In this document: positions 11,644 through 23,959 of the stretch, piece after piece
Position numbering within the stretch: position 1 is the first letter of the stretch
How the letters are laid out: the number at the start of each line of letters is the position of its first letter
Assembly: GCA_947462335.1 (NCBI GenBank)
Contig: OX381707.1
Span: forward strand, 14,103,418-14,167,417
From: Harmothoe impar
Taxonomy: Eukaryota; Annelida; Polychaeta; Phyllodocida; Polynoidae
Direction: 5' to 3'
DNA: 64,000 nt
The notes under the pieces: generated by a model
The model's database searches: none
What the model was told of the DNA's origin: nothing
The model's input: the letters and a program-made list of their open reading frames with translations, nothing else
Program-made: the position numbers and the translations under genes

Positions 11644-11721
11644 ATTCCTCACCCCAACAAATTGGCACGCATCACGGCATTTGAATCTTGGATGGCATAC
11701 CTCTACAACAACAGCACCTAG
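11644..11721 (+). CDS. candidate terminal coding exon
   Basis: A long CT tract ending TTTTATAG (to 11643) makes a textbook acceptor. The next 78 bases read IPHPNKLARITAFESWM followed by AYLYNNST and a TAG stop at 11719-11721, entering in phase 0. The stretch has protein-like composition (basic/amphipathic helix with aromatic residues) and higher GC than its surroundings, and a usual 3' UTR could follow. I could not name the protein. The candidate exon at 4294 ends in phase 2 and cannot join directly, so at least one unseen exon would be needed. It may also be a chance frame. Confidence 0.35.
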   Translation: MPHPNKLARITAFESWMAYLYNNST

Positions 11722-11724
11722 ACC

Positions 11725-12422
11725 CCGCAAGATGCACACCGCCGAATGAGAGCAAAACAGTGCCTCACCTCTCCATCTAATGCTGTGTAAACAGGTGAAT
11801 GTAATGTTTAACCTAATGTTCTGGCCATGGCGTGGGGCTCTTGAGCCTTATTGGTGATATACAGGGAAAATATGGAAGTTTGTCTAACTATCAATTTTTA
11901 TCTTAAGAGAGTCCTTCATAGTCAGGCTTAGCTATTATCTGAAAATGTATATTGGATTGGTTCAAACATCAGTCTTGCAGGCATCTAAAATAGTTTTTGC
12001 ATTGTTCACCGTAACAAGAGTTCCATATCGTGAGGGGATTTATGCAGACAGATAAATATTTTGTCTCTTATATTAACTTATACTCACATACTACCGTCAA
12101 GGAAATCGAAACATGCTAGCCTACGGTGACAAATCGGTTTTATTTGCCGTCACTAGGGTGTGCCATACGTATTGGACTAGAGCGTTATGGATAATGTGAT
12201 GTGTTTTCTTTCTAAATCGTAAATACATTGAACATTCTTATCCATGAGCTCTAATTTTCAGCATTACCTGTTTCATATTCAATGAATCAGAATATTATTG
12301 ACTACAATTGACTCCCCTACACGTGAAATACCATGCTCATATTCCTTTTATTCTCTATTCATTAGCTTAATGATTTCAAGGTCAGACAATCTAAACTGCC
12401 AAGTTTCCAGGTGCAGCTTTGC

Positions 12423-12425
<3 letters not shown>
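11725..12425. other. unassigned stretch after the exon candidate
   Basis: No gene was recognised. It holds the second copy of the 54-bp direct repeat (12329-12382). Confidence 0.45.
12329..12382. repeat. direct repeat, copy 2 of 2
   Basis: Partner of 11533-11586, same orientation. The first 30 bases are nearly identical and the last 24 are diverged. Confidence 0.65.

Positions 12426-12426
<1 letters not shown>

Positions 12427-12487
<61 letters not shown>
12427..12487. repeat. (TA)n microsatellite
   Basis: About 30 uninterrupted TA units. It produces a poly-isoleucine/tyrosine open frame that is not a gene. Confidence 0.95.
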
Positions 12488-12490
<3 letters not shown>

Positions 12491-12770
12491 GATGTGTACA
12501 AGTAGATTATTAGTATTCCCTCGGCAACCTCAATTGAGTTATCTTGTATGGACCATAACAATTCAATTTATTTGTCCCAGAGTTCTTACCCGCAGCCTTT
12601 TTCTCCCTCTATATGTCAGCCAAGTGGCGCCCCTACTGGTTGATCCCTATATAGATGTCTCCTGGCAGTACCACGGCAGTTCTATAGTGCCACTGGTGGA
12701 ATACAGATGCGTATCCCTGCTGATTCCATGGTAGTATTGTAGTGTAATGTCACAATCTCTGTCTGCCTTA

Positions 12771-13058
12771 GGCCAAATAAAAAAAAGTTTTGTTTGAGGT
12801 AACATGGGAAGAAACTCTAGGGTCGGTAGGTCGGGTTTTTATTTTTTAAAGTTTTTTTTTTTTACTTTCCTTCTAGAATTGACCCAAAAAAGTGTAAAAA
12901 TGGGGAGATTATTTTCAACATTTTGTAAACCTAAAATTGACCCCAAAAAAGTATAGAAATAAAAAAGAATTTTTCAAAATTGCATAAAAAATCATAGGGT
13001 CTGCCTTGTTTAGATAGGGTCGGTCGGGTGACCTGAAACACACCTCTTTTATTTGACC
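12771..13058. mobile_element. MITE family A, copy 2
   Basis: It starts GGCCAAATAAAA and ends ATTTGACC, with TTTGAGGTAACATGGGAAG inside the left end and GTCGGGTGACCTGAAACA inside the right end. The flanks are TTA on the left and TAA on the right. 288 bp, noncoding. Confidence 0.8.
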
Positions 13059-13085
13059 TAAGGCAATATCTCTCCCCTCACAGCA

Positions 13086-13324
13086 GGCCGTGTCTGACCA
13101 CTTTGGGCCAATGTGAACGTCCTTGAAGATATATGAAGATATAGCCACCACCATTTTCTTTATTTTATCCCTAACATATCAAAGAAGAATTGTTTTTTTT
13201 TCAAATCGTATTTTTTATCGTGGCCGGTCAAAGATGGCATCCGGTCAAAGATGGCAACCGTTCAATGATGGCACCAATGCCAGTCAAAGACGTTCACATT
13301 AGCCCGATTTGGTGAGACACAGCC
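13086..13324. mobile_element. MITE family B with 17-bp subterminal minisatellite, copy 1
   Basis: The left end GGCCGTGTCTGACCACTTTG and the right end AATTAG-like core then GGTGAGACACAGCC are inverted repeats. The right half holds about four 17-bp units of the type GGTCAAAGATGGCACCC (13223-13295). The flanking 4 bp AGCA occurs on both sides. The larger relative is at 46283-46648. It lies 27 bp right of the family A copy. Confidence 0.75.
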
Positions 13325-13731
13325 AGCAATACTTTCAAATACACTGGTGCCTGGTGCTATATATCATTATAAAGGGGAACACACAGGTTATATGCATCCA
13401 CTTTCTTGGTGCAATAACAGGCCCGTAACTATGGGGGGTTCGTCGTTTCGAACGGACCACCCCAACCCCCTCAAGCAGGAAAAGTGTTCCCTTCTAGCTG
13501 AATGGGAAGAGGACATAATTGTCTACATCTCATTCTTTACGGCTTGTAAATTATTGATGGTACTAAAGAGAAAACTATGAAGGATGGATTAGAGATAAGA
13601 AACTCAGCTTTCTTTTTTCAAACATATAACACAAAATTCCACTTCATATTAGGAAAGTCTAGTTCCACCATTGAAATAATCTTGTCGAGTTCCATCATAT
13701 CCAAAAATGAACCACCCCGCAAAGAGTGCTA

Positions 13732-13953
13732 CCGTAAAACCTCCCGTATAAGCCTAACTCACGTATAAGCCGCACCCCGACTTTGGGCCAATCCTATAAG
13801 CCACACCAGGGATCTGATTCTGGTGACTTTTATACTGTAATATAGGAGCAAAAACTCGCATATAAGCTCCATCCTGACTCTGTGCCGATCCTATATGCCG
13901 CACTGGCGATCTGATTCGTGTACAAGCCGTGGCTTATAAGCGAGGTTTTATGG
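13732..13953. mobile_element. TIR element with TA target duplication
   Basis: The ends CCGTAAAACCTCCCGTATAA and GCGAGGTTTTATGG are inverted repeats flanked by TA (13730-13731 and 13954-13955). The interior is a tandem duplication of about 100 bp, marked by 'gactttgggccaatcctataagcc' and its copy 'gactctgtgccgatcc'. A TA duplication suggests Tc1/mariner-type mobilisation. Confidence 0.85.
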
Positions 13954-14434
13954 TAGTTACAGACCTGTGATATGTCTGTCTTTGTCATAAGCAGCAGCAT
14001 CAGTAGTGTGCAATAATTGACATAGAACACGTTTCAATGAGATGAGATTTAGCCCACTCATTTCCCTCTGCACATGATTGGTATACTATAACCTTGGTTC
14101 ATTATCACTTCTTTCAGTCAACTTTTGGGTGAATTCACTTTTATTTGCTTTTGTCTGATGAGTCAAAAAGATTGATAGGCCTAATAGTATGTGAATCATT
14201 TCTCATTTTTCATTTGGAGCAACCACTTTCGTTGAGGCCCTTTTTAGGCATTATTGTGCATTGCGGTAGTATGGAAGCTGAGCTCAGACCAAACTAAGGT
14301 CAGTGTGTACCCATACACCTACTTATTTAAGCCGACGCACTGGGATCCCATGGCAGATAACCAAATTGTAACAATACCCCATTGAGCATACTGATATTGT
14401 ATCACCTGTTGTATCACCTGGACGGGTGCACCCC

Positions 14435-14850
14435 ATTAGCACATGATCTCCTTTTCCAAGAACTAATTTTCAGCTCAAAACAGCTTCTATTGAAGGCCCA
14501 GAGACATGTCTTTTGTCTCTTACAACAAAGATTTATCACCTCTGGAATTATAGTCAGAACCTAGAGATAAAAGAATCCTGTCACATGAACACTATCTTTG
14601 ACCACAGATTGCAATAAAGACTGGGCCATGGCTTTTTCTAAGAGACTACAGTTAGGGTTGGGGTTAGGGTTTGGGTTAAGGTTTGTCTCTCTCCAAATTC
14701 TGAGACACCATTATAATTGTTTGCTTAAAGATTCCTTCTTGAAACAGGGGGGCACTGTCTCTGGAGACTAGGGACATGTCTCTGGCCTTTTATCAAAAGG
14801 ATTCTTTTAACCTGTGAATTTCTTCTTATAAAAGGAGATCATGTGCTAAT
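14435..14850. mobile_element. TIR element carrying a telomere-like tract
   Basis: ATTAGCACATGATCTCCTTT at the left is inverted at the right end (AAAAGGAGATCATGTGCTAAT, last base 14850). A second pair inside (GGCCCAGAGACATGTC near 14489, GGGACATGTCTCTGGCC near 14771) continues the arms. In the loop, 14651-14683 reads as irregular TTAGGG-type repeats. The flanking duplication is unclear. Confidence 0.75.
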
Positions 14851-14854
14851 AGCC

Positions 14855-16625
14855 TGGTATAGCTGTCACTACAACTACAAAAAAAGAAACGATTCAAATA
14901 TGTTATGTAATTTCTATGTAAGCCTGTGTATAGCTTAGGGCTTACTCCTACCATCTCACTACTGCCAGAGTGACATCCCAGAGGTCATAGGGCATGGTCA
15001 AAGGGCCAGGAAAGGATGGTGGAAGACTGAGGGTTTGGCTTTGATTGGGGAAGCAGACAGGGTAGGGGTCTAGGCTAGGATGATCAGTCACCTGACTTGT
15101 ATGGGTGTCACAAACTTGTGAAATATTCACGTTACAAGAGGGTAGAAGGTGCTAGTGCTAACACTGTCAATCATCAGGGGCTTCTAGCCTATAACCAGTC
15201 TCAAAGCCTCTTACATCTCTCACACAGACATATAACCATGTAACTAAAGACTCTCATTTCCATCTCTCCTAACAACCCAACTAATTGCTTAGGTAGGCCA
15301 TATATGGCCATAACAATTACTTCAATTTTATTCCAAATTCCAAATTATTATTATCATCCACTCACTCAATATGCCATAACACCAGGCATGTGTCATAACA
15401 TCAGACACACCCTTTTAGATAATTTATTAAATGTAACATAACTTGTCCATGAGGACTAAAACACCATTAGCTGGATTATTAGTAAGACATGCCCTAAGCT
15501 ACTGTAATACTCCAGGGTAAATAAAAGAAATTTCAACTTCAACTTCAAGTTCAACTATTCTCTTCTCTCTACTTCTGCATAGATGCACTGGAACATTCTC
15601 ATTTGACTGAAAGTTGGTACTGGGTAATGCCAATATTGATAGCATTTGATAAACAAATATACACATACAGAAAAGTGAGGGTGTATGTAAAACTTGAACA
15701 CTGAAAAAAACCCAGAAAAAAACAACACCTACATATCAATGATTCTGCAATTGTGAGGAATTTTTGCGAATAAATATTACTGTGACAAAATAGATAGAAC
15801 AGATTGTGAATTTAGTACAATTTATTGGACATGTTAACAGATTGGAACATTTCGATTATAATCATTCCACAATTGGAATCTGTGTTTAACTATAGTCTCA
15901 ATTCCTTACGCTGCTGGCTTACTGATGATATATTGAGACCAGTATTTTTAGACCAACATGTTTCATTTAAATTTGAAAATAAATTCTTTCTATATGATTA
16001 AGAAGAAATCATAGTGTCAAGTTATATGGACTGTGACTCCTAAATTGCCATATTTAAATGTTGATGTTATTAAAATTGATGTTATTAAAATAAACTTACC
16101 TCATTGTCAAGAACTGTATTCAAACAATAATCATACAATTTTTGATTTAGAGAAACTAAGTATTTTACATCCCTTGGGAACCATGTTAGAATAAATTATT
16201 TATTTCTCTCAAAACCACCCTAAAGCTACTTTCGTTGTCATCAGGATGATGTAAAGGAGAAATTAATTTGTGCTTTGAGACAAAACACAATAATCCACTT
16301 GTCCAATCAGCCATGGGCCTCCCATGATTAATGCTTTCCTGTAATGAATCCAATAATTAGGTAAACAATCGCAACTTGAATTTAAAAGTTTAAAATAGCC
16401 CAAACGCACCTGGGTGAGATGGACAATAAGCTAGGGATAACTTAAGTTTTATAATTCTTTGATACGCTCAATATACAAGGTCACTACTGGATGAAAATGT
16501 GAAGCTTGTGGTTTATTGCCAAAAATGTAATCTGTTAATCTATGTCATGAAGTAATCTGACATTCATCTTTTACATCTGGAGATGAATTTAGTTACCTCC
16601 CCAGTCAAGTGCCTGCCATATAGCT
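14855..16625. other. unassigned noncoding stretch
   Basis: No gene was found apart from the LINE-like tail at 15518-15555. AT-rich. Confidence 0.45.
15518..15555 (+). repeat. probable LINE 3' tail
   Basis: GGTAAATAAAAGAAATTTC runs into TTCAAC repeats. An AATAAA signal followed by short TTCAA-type repeats is how many CR1/L2-like LINEs end. The body upstream could not be defined. Confidence 0.35.
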
Positions 16626-16631
16626 GCTAAG

Positions 16632-16719
16632 GGCCACCGTCCACTGGGCTCTAATCGGCCAAAGTTATATAGGAAATGTATGGTCTTAGTCGACCGAAGT
16701 TCCCCAGTGGACGGTGACC
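16632..16719. mobile_element. 88-bp hairpin MITE
   Basis: GGCCACCGTCCACTGGG at the left pairs with CCCAGTGGACGGTGACC at the right. 'ctaatcgg' and 'cgaccga' continue the stem. No clear target duplication was found. Confidence 0.65.
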
Positions 16720-16799
16720 ATTACTGGTTATTATGCATATGGCTATTCATCCAAGATATTTGATATGCAATTAGGAACACATAGGTATATTCTGCAGCA

Positions 16800-17780
16800 A
16801 TGGATACTCTCCATATGTTGAGTAAAATGAGAAAAGCGGTCTCTAAGTCAACAGCAATTTTAGTGTATAAGCAAACTATATTACCAGTACTGGAATATTG
16901 TGGCTTCTTGTACAACGGAGTAGTTCTAGCGCAGCATCAAAGGCTTCAGTATACTCAGAATAGATGCCTACGCACCTGTCTCAATGTACAAATCAAATAT
17001 CATGTCACTGACCTGCACAAAGATACCAGTGTGGATCTGTTGTGTATTAGCTATGACTTAAAACTGTTACTACTGCTTTATAAATATTTGCATGACACTA
17101 ACCACCAGCCCGAAAAATTGGGACTAGCTTATCATGTACGAAATGTGGGAGGCCGAGTCACTAGATCTACTGGCACCGGTTTACTTACCTACCCACCCTC
17201 TGTTAAACTGGGCTATAGAAGAAGCCCGCTTTACCGAGGTATTAGTTTATGGAATCAACTAAACGTTTCATGCCGTTTTATAAACTCTAAACTGGCTGAG
17301 CTCTACTTGTTAAAGCTGAAACAGTAGCAGCAAAAAGCCAACACTGTATTTTATTATCAACAAACTGTTCTATGCATAAAATTAATGTAACATATATATA
17401 TTTAGGATGGTTGTTGTCCAATGTAGTTTGAGTCGGTACACCGTCAGACACACCACATGATCATTATGATATATATTACAAATAATCAGAAATCTATATA
17501 GTAATGATTCTACCAATCATTCAGTCATTTCATGAAAACTATCATATATACATGTTTGATTACCTACAAATTGTACCAAACAATGCAAGCTGAGTATGAC
17601 AGTCTCCTATTAATCTGTATGTTAATGGTTTGATGATAGTTATATTGTGAGCATATTGATGAGACTGTCATGTCATGTAAGCTATATGTATACCTATCCT
17701 GTCATGTAAGCTCATCTTTTGAATTGTGTACTGTATTTTGAAAATCACTTGGTGAATAAAATACTTTATAAATTCAAAAA
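16800..17780 (+). pseudogene. 5'-truncated LINE: reverse-transcriptase C-terminus and 3' UTR
   Basis: The 175-residue frame (16800-17327) has the order seen at the end of non-LTR reverse transcriptases: a basic helix with KSTAILVYKQTILPVLEYC, a short gap and QRLQYTQNRCLRTC, a helical region with LLLLYKYLHD, then an arginine-rich segment and PLYRGISLWNQL. The catalytic FADD-type motif lies upstream of what survives, so the copy is dead on arrival, as is usual for LINEs. The UTR runs about 450 bp to AATAAA (17755-17760) and a TTCAAAAAAC end, and holds an internal repeat of 'ctgtcatgtaagct'. The frame is intact, suggesting moderate age. The ATG is not a real start. Confidence 0.75.
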
Positions 17781-17784
17781 ACTT

Positions 17785-20080
17785 TACTCATCCATAACCA
17801 CCCCTCACTATATTCAATGTTCATATGCCCAATATACATCTTTTGCTCTGCATGAGCTTGCAAATATCTGCGGGAAAGAGATTTATTTAGCCTAATTTAG
17901 ATAGTATAAAGCATCCTACGATGTTAAACTTTCACCACTACCCCTCTGACACAATATCACAATATCACAATAGCCACATTCACCCAACTCTGAGGCTACT
18001 AAATGACAAATGAGGGCTCATTTAAAAAGGGCAGGTGAGTGTAGGGCTGTGTTAAAACGACCTATGTAAAATGGGGTGTGATAGAATACCCACAATGATA
18101 TTAGGTGTTCCATATGGCGAGTGTAAGATTCTTTCAATATATAAATACGGTGCCACAATCTTAAACATGGGTATTGAGCAAGGCAAGCTTTGCAATTGTC
18201 TCAATGAAGGGTTTTACCAGCCGGGAATTGAGAGCAACTTACACTTTTGACTTTCTTTCATTTATGTCTGGCTCTTGTCTAAGATATTCTGATCTGAGAT
18301 ATCTGATATATACTGTTACTCTCAGGATAGAGCAAATGGCTGTGAATTAGCTTACGGCGGTGGTTCATTTATAAAACTAAATGCTCACGAGTGTGACAAC
18401 TTAACTGAATGTATATTTGAAATGGCCCAGCTTAACGCACATGAAAGGTATTGTATACATGTGCTCAGTGTGAAACACCTTAATAGTCGTGCTGCTTTGC
18501 TGTTATTATAGTTGGGAACATGGCTACGGTGAGCCAAATTCTAGCAGACAAGTTTTCACATACTTCTTAGGCTCCCCAAACCAAGGGTCCTTCTCTTCCT
18601 GAGTGTTGTGGCCCTCCCCATGACCTTTCACACAGAGTGTGGAGAGGGTCAGTAGGAGGAGGTCACCTTGGTGCTGACCACTGACCAGTCTGACTGACCT
18701 CAGGGGCTGCCTGCTGTCACCACCTCCCTAATGGACATGGTCAGCCCTGGTCACCCTCTCACACAGTCACCAGCACAGGGCCTTATTGCATTATGCCTCT
18801 AGGTACAAAGCCTGGGTTATGATGATAACCCATACCTGCCTCATTATGTAGCTGTCTGTCAATAACTAGATCACAGCGAGCTGGTGTTTTTTTAGATAAT
18901 AATAAGGTCATCTGCCACTAGGGGTCAACTTATGGCTCCCAATACAGTGGGTGTGAATGGGCGGAAAGGATGATTATTGTCTCATACATGATATGAGGAT
19001 GAGGTGAGTAAAACTAAATGCTTTGGGTGAAAAAGAGTATAGAATAACATGAAATTTGTCTTGGGTTACTACATCAGATCTAACGTATATATATTAGATC
19101 GTCTCTCTCCAAAAAACAACGCTCCCATTGCGGTAGTAAAGATCATAGTCAAATCGATCTGATTCCTCTTAATGCAGATTTGATTAAGTTCCTTTCTAAT
19201 TTGCAGGGTTTGAGGTACAGCAGTAATGTCCTTGCTTGGCTTTAGATGGCGTTGGTCTGAATATTTTCTTGAATGCAATGCTAAATACTGCTCTAAAGTT
19301 TGCAAATAGTATCATTCATCCTACAACTTTATTAGATTGCTGGTTGCTCATATACATGTCCTGTAGTGTTTATATCATTTTAAATTAAGAATGTACATAT
19401 TTGGCAGAGAGTTATAATAGGAAAAAGCAGATTTTGCATGTAAAGAAATAATTACTCTTCTCTTAAATCGATATTTTCTATCGGAAAGAAGTTTTATTCT
19501 GAGCTGGGCTTTTGAGGGTGATTCCTTTATTACCAAAGCTGAAACTTCATATCTTTCCATTCCCAATTAAGGTGAAACACTTAGGAGTAGCGTGAGTGGA
19601 GGATCTACTTGTAAGAGGATCTACTTGTGAGAGATCCTGCTTGAGGTTAAGGTGCTGAAAAATTCAAAATAAATGATTTTCATATGAATTCCTTGTACAC
19701 AGTAACAAAATCTTATAGGGCATTGAGGAAACATATCTCAGCTGTAAAATAGGATTTTACACCAAATATTTCCACTTCACCTTTCATTCACACCAGAGAG
19801 TGTTGATACTTTCTTATTGGGATTCTATGTGATAGATGCAGAGACTGATTTGACATAGGAAATTGCCTGGCTTAGAAGTTAGAAAGGTAATAAAGTGTGA
19901 GGGATTCTCTAATACATCCATTAGCCACATTCAAGTACCTGTAGAAAAGGAGGTGATGGATGCTACATCTAGAGACAATCTCTCATGACAGATGTTGTAT
20001 ATAGCAGATGAGGGCTGCCATCATGCTTCATAGTCGGGATCAATATATAATTCCTGAAATTTAAAAAAACGATACAATGT
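17785..20080. other. unassigned noncoding stretch
   Basis: No gene was recognised. A GC-richer patch at 18590-18790 has repeated GGTCACC/GGTCAGC words but stops in every frame. 19601-19634 is a 17-bp tandem pair (GAGGATCTACTTGTAA type). Confidence 0.45.
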
Positions 20081-20082
20081 TA

Positions 20083-20356
20083 GGCCTAACAAATTAAAGG
20101 TGTTTCAGGTTACATGAAAATCGAGGGTAGGTAGGTCGGATTCTTTTTTCGTTTTTAGATTTTTTTAGATTTTTTTAAACTTCGGCCTGAAAAGTATCTA
20201 GAAATCTACTCACGAACTTCAATGCCGACTCGCAGACGACCGCCTCGATTCGTAAACTATTAGATCGACCCTTATACAGGTTACCCAACCCTTATAGAGG
20301 TTACCCGACTAGGTGGGGTCGGGTAACCTGAAACACATTTTTTTTCAAATTTGGCC
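20083..20356. mobile_element. MITE family A, copy 3
   Basis: Flanked by TTA on both sides. It contains GTGTTTCAGGTTACATG inside the left end and GGGTAACCTGAAACACA inside the right end, with GGCC at both termini. The interior differs from its relatives. Confidence 0.8.
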
Positions 20357-20799
20357 TTATCCAACCATCTCAATTCGCTGGAAAGAGATCTGGAAATTAT
20401 TTAGGAAAACATACATAATTATATTCATAAAATGTGTATGAGAGGTCTACTCTGGACTCCAGTCCGTAATACAGCAGCAGGGTCTCCTAACATGAAAACC
20501 TGAACATTTGGATGTTTACCAATCAAATCATCCTAGCAAGTTTTATTTCTAAGATTCATCACTGTGAGTGCATACAATAATAGAATCTCGATGTCAATGG
20601 TTTGCAACTTGATTTACTTAAACATTAGCACCTTTGCTACTGATTACTATATATTGTGCTTCATGTGAAAGTTAACTGTCTTAAAGAGGTGACTGCAAAG
20701 TGACACAGCACTGACTAGTGCAGCCCTGGCACAAATCACATGAAAATAATTATTTTCAGTCACCCATTTCCCTTCCCGTAGAACCTTAACATCTTAACA

Positions 20800-21070
20800 A
20801 TAAATATTTAACACCACACTTGGCAGTTAACAATAACGTTGCTTATATTTGATAAAAACCATCCACATTGGACATGCACTGAATAAGGCTGCACATGGAC
20901 CTCAGTCAACATCACCAGCCTGAAGACAGTTTTTATAAGGTACAGGTTGACCTCTGTCCTTTGTGGTCTACCATGAGGTAAGTGGGTTCCCACAGTGACC
21001 TTGTTTAGTCCAGGTGATCAATCAGTAGGGTGCCCTATGTCAGGGCTACGTGATGGTCCCACACGTGACA
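20800..21070. repeat. partial copy of the large module (segment M5)
   Basis: 'ttgacctctgtcctttgtgg' then 'tgggttcccacagtgacctt' and 'ggtgatcaatcagtaggg' match 42900-43170 and 51905-52060 in the same order. At 21047-21049 the TAC that is a transposon target at 52057 is intact, so this is an empty site. Confidence 0.65.
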
Positions 21071-21093
21071 GCATCGGGTAGTTCAGGGAGGCA

Positions 21094-21352
21094 CACTGAA
21101 AAAGTAAACTTGTCTCCAGACTCGTCAAAGTGACTATCATAAAATATACGAGTCAAAAGTTGTCTAAACTATCAGGTTACCATCCCACAAATAGAATCTG
21201 GAGCTGGCAAATGTCGGGTTTGGGCTGGCACATACCAAGTGGGTCTTCTATCTCCAGCTAGAAGACCCGCTTCCCTGTCACTTAGACGAGTTTTTGACTC
21301 GTTTATTTTATTTCACTTTGAAGAGTCTGGAGAAAAGTTTACTGTTTGAGTG
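21094..21352. mobile_element. TIR element beside the module fragment
   Basis: The left end CACTGAAAAAGTAAACTTGT then CTCCAGACTCGTCAAAGTGA is inverted at the right end (TCACTTTGAAGAGTCTGGAG then AAAAGTTTACTGTTTGAGTG). The inner arm continues with 'acgagtcaaaa'. 259 bp. The target duplication is unclear. Confidence 0.8.
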
Positions 21353-21354
21353 CA

Positions 21355-23030
21355 CAAGCTGACCATTTCCCCTTTATGTGTGAAGAAGCTCATGGGTCTC
21401 TTCTTGCTTAGCTACTACATTTTCCAAAATACAAGAAAATACATGTTGGAATGAAGCATTTGTACGAACATCTTTATAAAGTGAATTTTGTGCCATTGAA
21501 GGACTTTCTACATATATATATGCTTACATTGCTCCTAAATCCTGATAGTTAAGCATATTGTTGTCCACATGGGATGGACCCAGGACATACTGAAATTTCA
21601 GGTTGTCTGCACCAAAACTGTAACACCTAACCTTAGCCTTAACCATGTTAACAATGTGACTGAACTGTTTAAAATATTCTGGTTAACCAACAACAGCTGC
21701 ACTTGAGTGATTCAAACTAGCATGTTAAAAATCCAAGCTGTTTTGTAAAGTTGATTGACCATGTGGGACTAGTAGGAGGCTAATATAGATAAAAATATGT
21801 TTTAGATTATGGATGGATCCTGAGAAGCTCATTTTAAAACATAACCTAGCTGGTCTCTTATGAGTACAGAATCACCATTAAGTGGTCTAAACTACCTCTT
21901 TTGAATTTCCACAATCGCTCATCATCAGAAGGTGAACTTGAAATCGGACGAGCAGCGGTTTGCCCCTGAAGTTTACTAGTAGAGGCAGGGGACGTTCCTG
22001 AACTATTTTGGCCAAAGTAAGCTTAAGTGAGAAAGGCCTGCAACATATTGCAGCAAATCAGCTTTTCACAATACTATTCAGTTAACAATTCATACCATTG
22101 AAACTAAGACGTATAGCACCTGATGGTATTTAATAATCTATGAAAATTGTCATATGGTGGACCATCTAAGTCAAAGCATTCCCTAAATTTTAAACGCAAT
22201 CCCATTAGAGTCCCAACGAACAAGCGTTTCTACACGTTGTGTGGATAATATAAAACTGCTCCGCAAATGCCCCTAAGCAGTGTTGAATGTTGTAAGGATC
22301 CTCTCCATCAAGAAGTAGTGTTCTATTAAAAGTCATAGTTGTAAACAGAAATAATAGTCAGCATTCATCATCACCTTCAATTCGCACCTTTGCATGGGAG
22401 ATTAGAATATGTGGAGTCTGGTCCCCAGCATACCTTTGTATCAATGTCTTTATCATAAATGGCCCACTTTGAGGACAGACTCAATAAAATGCCATCAAGC
22501 TAGGGCTTTGTTACAGTCAATGTGTGCAGTTATAATCATGTAGCTTGATTACTCCTTCAAAATCTCAAAGTAATTAACATTATTCTACAACCGAACTGGC
22601 ATTATCATAATGGCCGAGGAATAATATTACCAAGCACTTAAAACACCCAGACTACTTGCTTGACGCTATTCTAATCCCTATTAGGCATGGTTGATCAGTA
22701 CGTTGTGGTTACTTCATTGATTGTGATGTCACGACATACCTAGAACATTCATTTTTGATGACAACACAACACGATTAGGTTACCTGCCTGCCTGTCAGCT
22801 TGTGTCAGGATTTTTCACACAAATACGTGTAGAGTTTGGGGATGAGGGAATGTATTTTAACAGTTAAGCAAATTAAGACAAACAATTGTTTGCAAATTGA
22901 TTCCCTCTGCAGCTTCTAGAACACTTAAAAACATGAGTTTAAAAAATCCTCAGCTTATGTTTATAGATGGGCTTTGTACAAACCCTCCAGCACAACTATG
23001 ACAAGGATCACAGAACCACCGTTACTTTCG
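21355..23030. other. unassigned noncoding stretch
   Basis: No gene, repeat copy or RNA was recognised. Confidence 0.45.
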
Positions 23031-23243
23031 GGTTTTCTCAAATTTCAATTGAAAAGTATCTTATTGTCTTCACAAGCACCGCCCATTGAATAGGCCTCTT
23101 CTCTCTGAAAGGAACAATAAAGTACTATCAATATCATATTCCAGAGCCCATTTGCCAGCCAGCTCAGAAGAGCTTTGCTTTTTTGGGTTGTGCTGCTGTC
23201 CTCCTTAAGATGGTTCCTAATGCAGCCTTTGTTGTTGGCTGTA

Positions 23244-23442
23244 CACAGAGAGAAGAAGTAGAATCACTCTCAAAAAGGTTACTCTCCCCAGGACTCTAAA
23301 GGGACTCCCAATCATTACAGATTCTTAGAATAGGAGTCATTATAGAGTTATTATAGTGTTAGGGAGTCACTTCAGAGTTCTGGGAGAGTTACCCACAGTG
23401 ATCAAGTTGGGAGTCACAGTGATTCTTCTTGTTTTCTCTGTG
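23244..23442. mobile_element. fold-back element with TA duplication, family D, copy 1
   Basis: CACAGAGAGAAGAAGTAGAA at the left is inverted at the right end (CTTGTTTTCTCTGTG), flanked by TA. The rest folds too: 'ctccccaggactctaaag' pairs with 'cttcagagttctgggag'. The relative at 49382-49594 is cleaner. The paralogous module at 26.7 kb lacks it. Confidence 0.85.
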
Positions 23443-23959
23443 TATGCAGTAGTGTGTGTGGGATATGAAACAACACCTTTATGGTGGGGTGAATGCTCAC
23501 TCAGTTTAATTCATTGGTCAGAAAAAAGCCAACAACAAATTGTTTCTGTGTTTGTGTAAAGCACTTTTGCTGATTGATTCAAGGTTAGAAATTTAATGAG
23601 TTGGAGCAAAACCCTGATGCATAATGATAAAAAAAGACATTTCCATGTGTTCTTTTCTTTCGCTTATATGTACCTAACCAAAACAAGTATCAAACAGAAG
23701 CAATATATTTTTGACTCTTTGCTTTGTTCGGCAGGTTTTAAGCGTGCATCTGCTAATTAGTTTGGTTCATGTATAACTTATAATTTTGCATGTGTGTATA
23801 CAGAGCCTTTCCTTTTGTGAAATATAGAGAAATACTGAAAGGTTTCTGACTGCTTCAGTTGTAGCCACGGGTCAAGGGTAAATCCGATTCACTTTATTTT
23901 CATTGAGTGCTATTTTCTCCAAATATTGTTCTTTCAAAATATTTTTACATTCCTGGTCA

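Noticed and set aside
12411..12734. 107-codon open frame starting in the (TA)n tract
   Set aside because: The first third is an isoleucine/tyrosine alternation from the microsatellite and the rest shows no domain or splice context.
18590..18790. GC-rich patch as a possible exon
   Set aside because: Stops in all frames and no splice sites that leave an open stretch; short internal repeats explain the composition.
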